64,000 bases of DNA, taken from the NCBI GenBank assembly GCA_030693705.1, contig JAUYAB010000041.1, positions 62,001 to 126,000 of the forward strand, written 5' to 3'. Position numbers and translations under genes: made by a program. Positions within the stretch are counted from its first letter, which is position 1. Each line of letters opens with the position of its first letter. This DNA comes from Ignavibacteria bacterium. Its GTDB lineage: Bacteria > Bacteroidota > Ignavibacteria > Ignavibacteriales > Ignavibacteriaceae. Shown here in pieces: positions 54,849-63,043 of the stretch. The notes beneath the pieces are model-generated. The model was not told the DNA's origin. It saw only the letters and a list, made by a program, of their open reading frames with translations, and did no database searches.

Positions 54849-57830
54849 ATGAATAAACTAACGCATCTCAGTTCAGATGAACTTTTTGGAAACCGGATTA
54901 AGAATTTTCAGAAAATCATGCGGTTCAAAGTTCGTGATATTTTGCTTGTATCCAGTTTGTATGACTTTTATTTGTTCGAAGAAGACGGACGGCTCTACGA
55001 TATCATTCGCCAGGAATATCAGGTTTTCAATTTAAGCCACGCGCCGGAAATTACCCACGTCTCAACCGGAAGCGAAGCAATTGAACTTGCCTCAGAAAAT
55101 CACTTTGATCTGATTATTACAACTTTGCACGTAGAAGATATGCACGTAACTAAATTTGCTGAAATGCTGCGGCAAAACGGGACAGACACTCCGATCATTA
55201 TTTTGGCGTATGACAATCAGGAACGGAAGGACTTAACCACAAATTATGATACCTCAATTTTTGAAAGAATATTTATCTGGCAGGGAGATTACCGGATACT
55301 CATCGGTATTATAAAATATGTTGAAGATAAGATTAATGTTGTTACCGATACCGCATTAGCCGGTGTTCAAGTTATTATCCTTGTAGAAGACAATGTAAAG
55401 TTTTACTCCTCCTATTTACCCTTAATTTATGCCGAAATATTTAAACAGTCGCAGAGGCTTATCTCCGAAGGGGTGAACTTAACTCATAAATTTTTACGAA
55501 TGCGTGCTCGCCCGAAAATTTTACTTTGTTCAACTTACGAAGAAGCCTGGGAGAATTTTGTAAAATATCGCGAATATATTTTGGGAATCATTACCGATAT
55601 CAACTTTCGCTTGGGTGGAGAGAAAGATGCCGAAGCCGGGATAAAATTTGCGAAAGAAGTTTTAGCTGCACAGGGAGACATTCCAATTCTTCTCCAATCC
55701 AGTAACGAAGAATATGAAAAGAGAGCGGAGGAAATAGGCGCCTCGTTTGTGTTAAAGGGCTCCCCGCGCTTGCTGCATGAAGTAAGCGAGTTTATGGTGA
55801 ATAATTTCGGCTTTGGTGATTTTATTTTTCGAATTCCCGAAGGGAAAAAGGTTGGAGTCGCAAATAATTTAATTGCACTTGCGGAGATGCTTAAAATTGT
55901 TCCTGAAGAAAGTATAAAATTTCATGCTGAAAGAAATCACTTTTCAAATTGGTTAAAAGCTCGAACGGAGTTTTGGCTTGCACATCGCCTGCGCCCGAGA
56001 AAGGTAACAGATTTTGCTTCCGGTGAAGAATTGCGGCAGGACCTTATCAACTCGATAAATCTTTTTTTAGAAATTAGGCAGAAAGGAATTATTACTGATT
56101 TTTCAAAAGACAATTTTGATCCCGAAAATAGTTTTGCCAGAATCGGTGGCGGCTCTCTTGGTGGAAAAGCGCGTGGACTCGGCTTCGTAAATATGTTGAT
56201 AACAAATTACGATATTGCTAACCGCTTTGAGGATGTTCGTATTTATGTCCCTTCCGCAGTTGTTCTCGGCACAGATGTCTTCGATCAGTTTATGGAGGAA
56301 AATAAATTAACCAATCTGGCGCTTAGCACCGTTGACGATATTGATCTAATCAAAATATTTTTAGATGCGAATTATTTTCCCGAAGATGTTCTAAAACAGT
56401 TAAAAGAATTTTTAGAAATTGTGCGCGCACCTCTTGCTGTCCGTTCTTCAAGTCTTTTGGAAGATTCGCAGTTTCAACCGTTTGCCGGGGTCTATCAAAC
56501 CTACATGATTCCAAACAGCGCTGAGGATATTAAACAGCGGCTCGAAGAATTGTTGCAAAGTATAAAGTGTGTTTATGCTTCAACTTTTTTCAAGGCTGCG
56601 AAGAACTACATGAAAGCAACGCAGTATCGGTTAGAAGAAGAAAAGATGGCGGTGGTTATTCAAAAGTTAGTCGGCACTTCGCGGAATGACAAATTTTATC
56701 CCGACTTTGCCGGAGTTGCAAAGTCGTACAATTTTTATCCGGTAGCTCCGCAAAAATCGCAAGATGGAATTGCGATGGCTGCTTTGGGGCTTGGTAAAAC
56801 AGTTGTTGATGGCGGAAACTCGGTTCGATTTTGTCCAAAGTATCCAAAGCATCTCCTCCAATTTTTTTCTGCAAAAGAAACTGTAAAAATTTCTCAGCAA
56901 GATTTTTATGCGTTAGATCTTAAAGGAAAAGTTCACCACGCAACCGTAGAACCGTACGATACGCTTGTAAAAAAATATGATTTAAATGAAGCAGAAAACG
57001 ACGGCTCGCTTGGCTTTGTCGGCTCAACGTATTCGCCTGATGACGATTCGGTGCATGATGGTATTTCAAGAAGAGGGAAGCGGTTGGTTACTTTCGCCCC
57101 GGTACTAAAAAATAAAATTTTCCCATTGCCGGATATTCTCGATCTACTTCTTGCTACCGGAAGTTGGGGAATGGGAACGCCAATCGAAATAGAGTTCGCA
57201 GTAAACATGAGCGTGTCAAAGGGGAAGCCAAAAGAATTCGGTATGCTGCAAATGCGTCCGCTCGTTCTTACGCGCGAAGTTGAGGAAATTCATTTCGGAA
57301 AATTCAAAAACGAAGATTTAATATGTTTGAGCGAACAAGTGTTAGGCAACGGAACCATCAACGAAATTTATGATATCGTGATGGTTGATTTTCATAAGTT
57401 TGACCGCTCAAAAAGTCGGGAAACAGCTGACGAAGTGAGTCAGTTAAATGCAAAATTGATCGCACAGAAAAAACAGTATATTTTAATTGGAGTTGGCAGA
57501 TGGGGCACGCTTGACTCATGGCTCGGTATTCCGGTAACGTGGGATCAAATTTCCGGCGCAGCAGTAATTGTTGAATCAGGTTTTAAAGATTTAAGCGTTA
57601 CGCCGTCGCAAGGTTCACATTTTTTTCAAAATATTACTTCGTTCCGCGTCGGATATTTTACGGTAAACTCTTACAAGAATACTGATTTTGTTGATTGGGA
57701 TTGGCTTACTGCACAAAAACCGGTTGAAGAATTAGAATTTACCAGCCATCTTCATTTTGAAAAACCGATCGTTGTTAAAATGAACGGGCAGCAAAACAAA
57801 GGAATTATTTTAAAACCGGAAGGGAAATAA
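54849..57830 (+). CDS. Receiver-domain / PPDK-N (ATP-grasp) fusion protein
   Basis: The 993-residue protein starts with two receiver-like domains. The first (about residues 30-150) has DLIITTLHVED, where the phospho-aspartate position is threonine, so it is degenerate. The second (about 175-325) has VEDNVKFYSSYLPL, LGIITDINFRLGG and SFVLKGS, so the acidic pocket, aspartate and lysine look intact. From about residue 430 comes a pyruvate phosphate dikinase/PEP synthase N-terminal domain: GGGSLGGKARGLGF, VRSSSLLEDSQFQPFAGVYQ and LQMRPLVLT. The phospho-histidine (TxGGxxSH) and PEP-binding domains are missing. The last ~190 residues, with GVGRWGTLDSWLGIPVTW, are unassigned. Its function is unknown; regulated ATP-dependent phosphotransfer is inference. 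Confidence 0.82.
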   Translation: MNKLTHLSSDELFGNRIKNFQKIMRFKVRDILLVSSLYDFYLFEEDGRLYDIIRQEYQVFNLSHAPEITHVSTGSEAIELASENHFDLIITTLHVEDMHVTKFAEMLRQNGTDTPIIILAYDNQERKDLTTNYDTSIFERIFIWQGDYRILIGIIKYVEDKINVVTDTALAGVQVIILVEDNVKFYSSYLPLIYAEIFKQSQRLISEGVNLTHKFLRMRARPKILLCSTYEEAWENFVKYREYILGIITDINFRLGGEKDAEAGIKFAKEVLAAQGDIPILLQSSNEEYEKRAEEIGASFVLKGSPRLLHEVSEFMVNNFGFGDFIFRIPEGKKVGVANNLIALAEMLKIVPEESIKFHAERNHFSNWLKARTEFWLAHRLRPRKVTDFASGEELRQDLINSINLFLEIRQKGIITDFSKDNFDPENSFARIGGGSLGGKARGLGFVNMLITNYDIANRFEDVRIYVPSAVVLGTDVFDQFMEENKLTNLALSTVDDIDLIKIFLDANYFPEDVLKQLKEFLEIVRAPLAVRSSSLLEDSQFQPFAGVYQTYMIPNSAEDIKQRLEELLQSIKCVYASTFFKAAKNYMKATQYRLEEEKMAVVIQKLVGTSRNDKFYPDFAGVAKSYNFYPVAPQKSQDGIAMAALGLGKTVVDGGNSVRFCPKYPKHLLQFFSAKETVKISQQDFYALDLKGKVHHATVEPYDTLVKKYDLNEAENDGSLGFVGSTYSPDDDSVHDGISRRGKRLVTFAPVLKNKIFPLPDILDLLLATGSWGMGTPIEIEFAVNMSVSKGKPKEFGMLQMRPLVLTREVEEIHFGKFKNEDLICLSEQVLGNGTINEIYDIVMVDFHKFDRSKSRETADEVSQLNAKLIAQKKQYILIGVGRWGTLDSWLGIPVTWDQISGAAVIVESGFKDLSVTPSQGSHFFQNITSFRVGYFTVNSYKNTDFVDWDWLTAQKPVEELEFTSHLHFEKPIVVKMNGQQNKGIILKPEGK

Positions 57831-57836
57831 ATACAA

Positions 57837-57867
57837 CTCCGCTCATCAAGTGTGCTAATGAGCGGAG
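57837..57867. terminator. Hairpin between convergent genes, possible terminator
   Basis: Arms CTCCGCTCAT (57837-57846) and ATGAGCGGAG (57858-57867) form a perfect ten-base-pair stem with an 11-base loop. No long T run follows on either strand, so termination is likely but not certain. Confidence 0.5.
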
Positions 57868-57878
57868 CATTGAAATCA

Positions 57879-58643
57879 TTATTTAAGTTTGAATTGAACT
57901 GGTAAAACAACTTGAGCCTTAACATTTTTCCCATCTTTCTTTGCCGGAGTAAATTTACAACTTCTTGCAGCTTTTTCAGCAGCTTCATCGCATCCGAAGC
58001 CGATTCCCTTGATAATATTTGTCGCATCAATGTTTCCGTTCTCGTCGATGAAAATTTTTATTAATACCTTCCCTTCAATATTTTTCTTTTTTGCGGATTC
58101 CGGATAGGATAATTTTTTAAAGAGAGCAGACATTCCACCAATAATACTTGGCATTTCATCGGCTTCTTGTAAATAACATTCTTTCAAAACATCTTTTTTC
58201 TCCTTCTCAGGACTTAAATCGAATTTAAAAGGAATAACAACCCAAACTGCAACGGCTTTCCCTTTATTCTCAGCCGGAGTAAATTTATAACCTTTCGCAG
58301 CTGTAATTGCAGCATCGTCAAACACAGAATTAGTGCTTCTTGCAACTATTACTGAAGCCGGATTTCCATTAACATCAACTTTTACTTTTACCCAGACCGT
58401 CCCTATTTCATTTTTCTTAATAGCTTCTTCAGGATAAACAGGTTTTATTTGACTTATAACTGAAGGCATCTTTTCAACCGCAATAAATTCACTCATTCCG
58501 GTTGTATCATCTTGGCTTTTGTAATTTTGAGCAATGTCGCGAGCTCCTTCTTCTGAAGAGACATCCAAATTTTGCCCTGATATGAGCGGTGAAAATATTA
58601 AAACTATAAGTGGCAGAAGCAGATAAAAAATATTTCTTTTCAT
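57879..58643 (-). CDS. Periplasmic protein with two TonB C-terminal domains
   Basis: The 254-residue protein has a signal peptide (KRNIFYLLLPLIVLIFSPLISGQ) and two TonB_C-type domains. The first has IKPVYPEEAIKKNEIGTVWV, VDVNGNPASVIV and YKFTPAENKGKAVAVWV. The second has KLSYPESAKKKNIEGKVLIK, IDENGNIDATNI and CKFTPAKKDGKNVKAQVVLP. There is no long proline-rich linker, and the single hydrophobic segment looks cleavable. It is the last gene of a sigma - anti-sigma - TonB-like operon, so it may work in signal transfer or outer-membrane export and not in classical energy transduction. Confidence 0.85.
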   Translation of the reverse strand: MKRNIFYLLLPLIVLIFSPLISGQNLDVSSEEGARDIAQNYKSQDDTTGMSEFIAVEKMPSVISQIKPVYPEEAIKKNEIGTVWVKVKVDVNGNPASVIVARSTNSVFDDAAITAAKGYKFTPAENKGKAVAVWVVIPFKFDLSPEKEKKDVLKECYLQEADEMPSIIGGMSALFKKLSYPESAKKKNIEGKVLIKIFIDENGNIDATNIIKGIGFGCDEAAEKAARSCKFTPAKKDGKNVKAQVVLPVQFKLK

Positions 58644-58655
58644 GATGTACCTCGT

Positions 58656-59105
58656 TTATAAGTTAGTATTTTTAACCGGATGAACTTCAACCGGCGGAAG
58701 ACAATTGTAAAGTAGTTCAATGGTTTTTGATTGTTCTTTTAATTGTGCGGAAGTTTGCAGCAGTTCATTTCTATATTTATTTACCTCATTAAGTAGAGTA
58801 AGGCTTAGGAGAATTACAATAGCTACCAGCGTATAAGCGAGATAAGCCGGTATTTTTACAGTAAAGAAACTTGCAAATGTAAACGACTTTTCTTTCGGAA
58901 GTTTTGAAAAAATTTCTTCATCAAGAGACTCCGGAAATAGATTTTTATCTTCAACAATTGTACTGTTCAACAGAGCCGCCGCACTAAAATAATCTCTGCA
59001 TGCTTCGCACTCACCTAAATGTGAGAACAATAATTTCCTGTCTTCTTTTTTCAGTTCATTCTCTAAAAACTCATAAATGCATAATTGATAATCACTGCAT
59101 TTCAT
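58656..59105 (-). CDS. Anti-sigma factor with zinc-finger (zf-HC2) domain
   Basis: The start at ATG 59105 has a GGAG site and lies two bases beyond the sigma gene stop; the frame also opens at TTG 59111. The N-terminal segment has CSDYQLCIYEFLENEL, then FSHLGECEACRDYF, giving the H-x3-C-x2-C pattern of zf-HC2 anti-sigma domains. A transmembrane helix follows (AYLAYTLVAIVILLSLTLL). The 80-residue C-terminal part is probably periplasmic with a coiled coil. It should bind and hold the ECF sigma encoded directly upstream. Confidence 0.88.
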   Translation of the reverse strand: MKCSDYQLCIYEFLENELKKEDRKLLFSHLGECEACRDYFSAAALLNSTIVEDKNLFPESLDEEIFSKLPKEKSFTFASFFTVKIPAYLAYTLVAIVILLSLTLLNEVNKYRNELLQTSAQLKEQSKTIELLYNCLPPVEVHPVKNTNL

Positions 59106-59107
59106 TT

Positions 59108-59620
59108 TCAAACTCCAATTCTCTTTGATACGTTCTTTATTAATTTTTGTCTTATACTGAATAACCTGCTTTTAACAATTTCTTTCGAAACGCCAACCAT
59201 CTGACTGATCTCTTCATAACTCAATTCCGAGTATTCGCGTAAAACGAAAATTTCACGTAGTTCGGTGGGAAGCAAATCGATTTCGTTCCGTACAATTTCT
59301 TGAGCTTCCTTTTCTTCAATTTCCCTCCCAAGATTTGTATCGGTCAACAATTCTTCATTCTCCTCAAGCGCTTCTTCTTTATGATTTTTTGCTCTCCTGA
59401 AATAACCATAAACTTCATTTCGTGCTGTTTTAAGAAGCCAAAAACGGATACTCCCAAAATCATTTATGGTATCCAATTTTTCGAACAATTTCAAAAAAAC
59501 ATTCTGTACAATATCTTCCGCTGTCATCATAGACCTAACCATCTTTAGCGCGTAGTGATATACCGGCTTTTTATGGCTGTTATAAATATTGGAGAATGAT
59601 ATAATCTTTTGGGATTCCAT
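59108..59620 (-). CDS. ECF-family RNA polymerase sigma factor
   Basis: The 170-residue protein has region 2 (YHYALKMVRSMMTAEDIVQNVFLKLFEKL) and IRFWLLKTARNEVYGYFRR, as in sigma-70 family ECF proteins. Region 4 contains LPTELREIFVLREYSELSYE and then EISQMVGVSKEIVKSRLFSI, the helix-turn-helix that reads the -35 element. It starts the three-gene operon with an anti-sigma and a TonB-like protein. It is divergent from the alpha/beta hydrolase gene. The extracellular signal is unknown. Confidence 0.95.
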   Translation of the reverse strand: MESQKIISFSNIYNSHKKPVYHYALKMVRSMMTAEDIVQNVFLKLFEKLDTINDFGSIRFWLLKTARNEVYGYFRRAKNHKEEALEENEELLTDTNLGREIEEKEAQEIVRNEIDLLPTELREIFVLREYSELSYEEISQMVGVSKEIVKSRLFSIRQKLIKNVSKRIGV

Positions 59621-59725
59621 AAATTAATTTTCTTGCTATTTAAAAGATGCACAAAAGTGTGAAAAGTTGGTTGAAGGATCAAAAATATTTTTTGTAATTT
59701 TTGGACAACGATTAAGGCGATAAAT

Positions 59726-60514
59726 ATGAAACTCTCTGAAAAATTAATTACAAAAGTAACCGGTGTAAATAAGCGTGGAAGTATAATATTTCTACACGGT
59801 TTTCCTTTCGATCAAAATATGTGGAATGCGCAGGTAGAATTTTTGAAGGATGATTTCCTCTGTGTTACTTATGACATTCGCGGACTTGGCAAATCCAGTC
59901 CCGGTGACGGACAGTTCACAATGGAAATGTTTGCGGATGATTGCTTAACGATTATAGCTGAATTGGAATTGGAGAAGCCGGTTTTATGCGGGCTTTCGAT
60001 GGGTGGCTATCTCGGTTTTCGTGTACTTGAACGAGCGCAGGAAATATTTACAGCAGCTATATTGTGCGATACTCGTGCTGAATCAGACAGCGACGCAGCA
60101 AAATTGAAACGCGCCAACGGGGTAAGACAAATTAATGCAGAAGGCGTTGAAAAATTTGTTGAAGGTTTTGTCTCGAATTGTTTTTCTGAAAAATTCAAAA
60201 CCGAACACGCCGAAGAGTACAATGTTTATTTAGAGCGGAGTAAAAAATCAAATTCCCTTGGTGTGAAAGGTTGTTTACTTGCAATGCAGGGAAGAACCGG
60301 CACGACTTTATTTTTACCGCAAATTAAAATTCCAACACTTCTTCTTTGCGGAACAGAAGATAATTTAACACCACCCGCCGAAATGAAAGAAGTTGCAGAT
60401 AAAATACCGAATTCAAAATATTTAGTTGTTCCGGAAGCGGGACACATGACCCCGATAGAAAATCCGGAATTTGTTAATAAAGCGATAAAAGATTTTCTTT
60501 CCGGTTTACGATAG
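59726..60514 (+). CDS. Alpha/beta-hydrolase
   Basis: The 262-residue protein has the oxyanion segment LHGFPFDQNMWNAQ, the dynamic strand TYDIRGLGKS, and the nucleophile elbow VLCGLSMGGYLGF (Ser about 93). An acid in LCGTEDNLTPPAEM and the catalytic histidine in PEAGHMTPIENPEFV complete the triad. The substrate class is not clear; BioH, 3-oxoadipate enol-lactonase and epoxide hydrolase-like proteins share this pattern. There is no signal peptide. Its 3' end overlaps the convergent CHASE2 gene by nine bases. Confidence 0.88.
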   Translation: MKLSEKLITKVTGVNKRGSIIFLHGFPFDQNMWNAQVEFLKDDFLCVTYDIRGLGKSSPGDGQFTMEMFADDCLTIIAELELEKPVLCGLSMGGYLGFRVLERAQEIFTAAILCDTRAESDSDAAKLKRANGVRQINAEGVEKFVEGFVSNCFSEKFKTEHAEEYNVYLERSKKSNSLGVKGCLLAMQGRTGTTLFLPQIKIPTLLLCGTEDNLTPPAEMKEVADKIPNSKYLVVPEAGHMTPIENPEFVNKAIKDFLSGLR

Positions 60515-62929
60515 ATAATGTTTTATCACTTCATCCAAATACGGATGAAATTTTTTTGGAAGATTTTTGTACTTCGAGAATAATTTTTCTTTTACCCCCT
60601 CGAAGTTGTGCGAGCTAACTTTAACTGCATCTTCACGGATGTTCGATAAAAAAGTGTCAAGTTTCGCTTTCACTTTTTCTAAAACTTTTTCTTCATCAGT
60701 CGCAGAAACTTCATTTATAGTTTCTTCAAGATCAAAATTATTTTTTACTAAAAGTTTAAAAGATAATCCTCTGAAATTCTCCGAGATCAGCGTTCTGTTA
60801 ACTTCAAGTTCCGCAGCTATTTCACTAAAAGCCGAGTGCGAAAATTTTTTCTGGCGAAGCGCATCCAATACAAGTTCTTCATAATGGAGCCGCTTTTCTT
60901 TAACTACTTCTTCCGGCAGATCGGCGAGTTGAATTATGGTTCGTTGTTCCGCATTGGCGAAGACGAAAGCTCGTTTAAGCGCTGATTCCAACTCACGAAC
61001 ATTGCCGCGCCAATCATGCTGCAATAAAATTTCCATCGCAGCTTTTGAGATTCCGGTAAGTGAGTTATTCTGATTTATAATTCCTTCAACTATTTCAGGA
61101 ATATCTTCTTTCCTTTCGCGCAGCGCAGGCAATTGAATTGGAAAGACATTTAGCCGGTAAAATAAATCTTCACGGAATTTCTTTTCGCGCACCATTTGCT
61201 CAAGTTTTTTATTTGTGGCGGCAATTATTCGCACATCAACCCGAAACGTTTTTGCCGAGCCGACCTTTTCAAACTCACCGCTTTGCAGAACGCGAAGGAG
61301 TTTCACTTGAAAATTATCGGACGTTTCTCCGATTTCATCTAAAAAGATTGTTCCTTTATCCGCCGCTTCAAATCTGCCGATCTTATCGCCGGTTGAACCG
61401 GTAAACGCTCCTTTTACATGTCCGAACAGTTCGCTTTCTAAAAGTGTTTCTGAAAGCGCTCCGCAATTAACAGCAATAAATGAATTGTTTTTCCGCAGAC
61501 TATTTTGATGAATTGCTTTTGCAACCAATTCTTTACCGGTTCCGCTTTCACCAAGAATTAAAACCGTTTCGTTCGTTGGCGCTGCTTTTTTAATAAACGA
61601 CACCACGTCTCTCATAATTTTAGACCGATAAATAATTCCAAAATAATTCTCACTCATTTTATCATCTGGAGTTGGAGTGTAAAGCAAATCGTTTTGGTCT
61701 TGCTTTTCCAGACGCGAAATTTCTTTCTGGAGCAAATCGATTTTTTCTTTTAAATTTTCTCTTTCATTTATTGATGAAGAATCAGAATGCTTTTTTAAAT
61801 CAAAAAGCTCATGTTCTTTTTTCGCAAGAAGATGTTTTAAGGCTTCGGACTCCGAAATAGTTGTTTCAAAAAGTGAATTACGTTCGAGCACGCCAAACGT
61901 AATCTCCAAAATCGCTAACGAGAAGAATGGAAGAAGAAAAGATGCGAAATCAAGTTCAACATTGAAAAAACCAAACGAAACAAATTCAAATATCAGAATA
62001 ACCGCAAAGACTACAGCAACCAGATTTCTTCTTTTCGAGGTTTCTTCTTTTAAAAGAAAAAGAAATGCGGCAAGCAACAGCAGATGGAGGAAAATGGAAG
62101 CGAGGAGCAGTCCATCATTGAAAGCATTCTGTTTTAACAAATTGGAGACGGCAAACGCATGTAAAGCTATTCCTGGAAGAAACGAATCGAATGGAGAAGC
62201 CAATTTTTTTGTGAACTTCTCGTCGGAAACGCCGATCAAAATAATTTTTCCGCGAAGCTGCTGCAACTCTGGTGAGCTTTGTTTTACGAGCGAGAAAAAA
62301 TCGAGAAGTTCAAACTTGTGAAATTTTTTCCATGAAGAGGTAACATTAACTTTTATGACTCCTTCGTTTTTTGAATCCGCTAATTGTGCGGCGAAGGCTT
62401 TTTCATTATTTACCAGTAGTGGGATTCGCCCTTTATTTAACAGTTCCAAGTGCCCGGTAATGATCGAAGAATCAATTTCTTTTAGCGAAGGATATTCAAT
62501 TCCGTCGGTTTGGGAATTATCGTTCGTGATATAAATATCTCCCGGAACGGAACTAAGTACAACATTTCCAGCCGATCTAATTTGCGAAACGAGCAAGTTA
62601 TCATACATCGTTTGGATTGAATTTTTCCCGCTGAAAAAAACTTCGATCCCGATTTTCTTCACGCCGTATTTATTTAATTCATTAATGAGTAGCGCGTAGT
62701 AACTTCTCTTCAAAGGCCAGCCGCCGAGCCGGGCAATGTCGTTTCCCGAAATATCGATAATTACAACATTAGTGTCTGGTGCAACTTCACCGCGAATATT
62801 CTTAAAAATATTTTCGCATATTGCATTTGCGGAATCCGACCAACCCGGGAAAAAGATCGTCAGAAAAAATATCACAAGAACACTGATTGTTTTTATAATA
62901 AATCGTTTGTTCCCTTTAGCTCTAAACAT
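60506..62929 (-). CDS. Membrane-bound CHASE2 sigma-54-dependent activator
   Basis: The 807-residue protein begins with a transmembrane helix near residues 10-28. A CHASE2 extracytoplasmic domain follows (GEVAPDTNVVIIDISGNDIA, KGKIILIGVSDE). Three or four helices occupy about 270-350, then a coiled coil (about 360-412). The AAA+ sigma-54 interaction domain has Walker A GESGTGKE at 460-467, GHVKGAFTGST (loop reads GAFTGS, not GAFTGA), and Walker B-type GTIFLDEIGE. LPALRERKEDIPEI and DWRGNVRELESAL complete the AAA+ part. A DNA-binding helix-turn-helix lies near 700-725 (FSEIAAELEVNRTLISENF). The C-terminal ~85 residues are helical with no clear family. A membrane-anchored direct activator is rare, because CHASE2 usually drives kinases or cyclases. 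Confidence 0.9.
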   Translation of the reverse strand: MFRAKGNKRFIIKTISVLVIFFLTIFFPGWSDSANAICENIFKNIRGEVAPDTNVVIIDISGNDIARLGGWPLKRSYYALLINELNKYGVKKIGIEVFFSGKNSIQTMYDNLLVSQIRSAGNVVLSSVPGDIYITNDNSQTDGIEYPSLKEIDSSIITGHLELLNKGRIPLLVNNEKAFAAQLADSKNEGVIKVNVTSSWKKFHKFELLDFFSLVKQSSPELQQLRGKIILIGVSDEKFTKKLASPFDSFLPGIALHAFAVSNLLKQNAFNDGLLLASIFLHLLLLAAFLFLLKEETSKRRNLVAVVFAVILIFEFVSFGFFNVELDFASFLLPFFSLAILEITFGVLERNSLFETTISESEALKHLLAKKEHELFDLKKHSDSSSINERENLKEKIDLLQKEISRLEKQDQNDLLYTPTPDDKMSENYFGIIYRSKIMRDVVSFIKKAAPTNETVLILGESGTGKELVAKAIHQNSLRKNNSFIAVNCGALSETLLESELFGHVKGAFTGSTGDKIGRFEAADKGTIFLDEIGETSDNFQVKLLRVLQSGEFEKVGSAKTFRVDVRIIAATNKKLEQMVREKKFREDLFYRLNVFPIQLPALRERKEDIPEIVEGIINQNNSLTGISKAAMEILLQHDWRGNVRELESALKRAFVFANAEQRTIIQLADLPEEVVKEKRLHYEELVLDALRQKKFSHSAFSEIAAELEVNRTLISENFRGLSFKLLVKNNFDLEETINEVSATDEEKVLEKVKAKLDTFLSNIREDAVKVSSHNFEGVKEKLFSKYKNLPKKFHPYLDEVIKHYLS

Positions 62930-63043
62930 TAATTTTCTTTAAAGAAATGATAAATAAATGATTCCTTACTTTAAAAATATAAAGATTTCGTTTCAATTTT
63001 TAATATTACTCTCACACATCTTAAAATAGTAGAAGAAGACAAA

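Noticed and set aside
59647-59662. Fourth copy of the TCACAC-N4-GTGTGA operator, upstream of the ECF sigma gene
   Set aside because: Only the right half (GTGTGA) is present; the left half and the spacing to the start codon do not fit.
63012-63017. TCACAC half-site upstream of the YyaL gene
   Set aside because: No matching second half and no promoter box in register; a six-base match is expected by chance.
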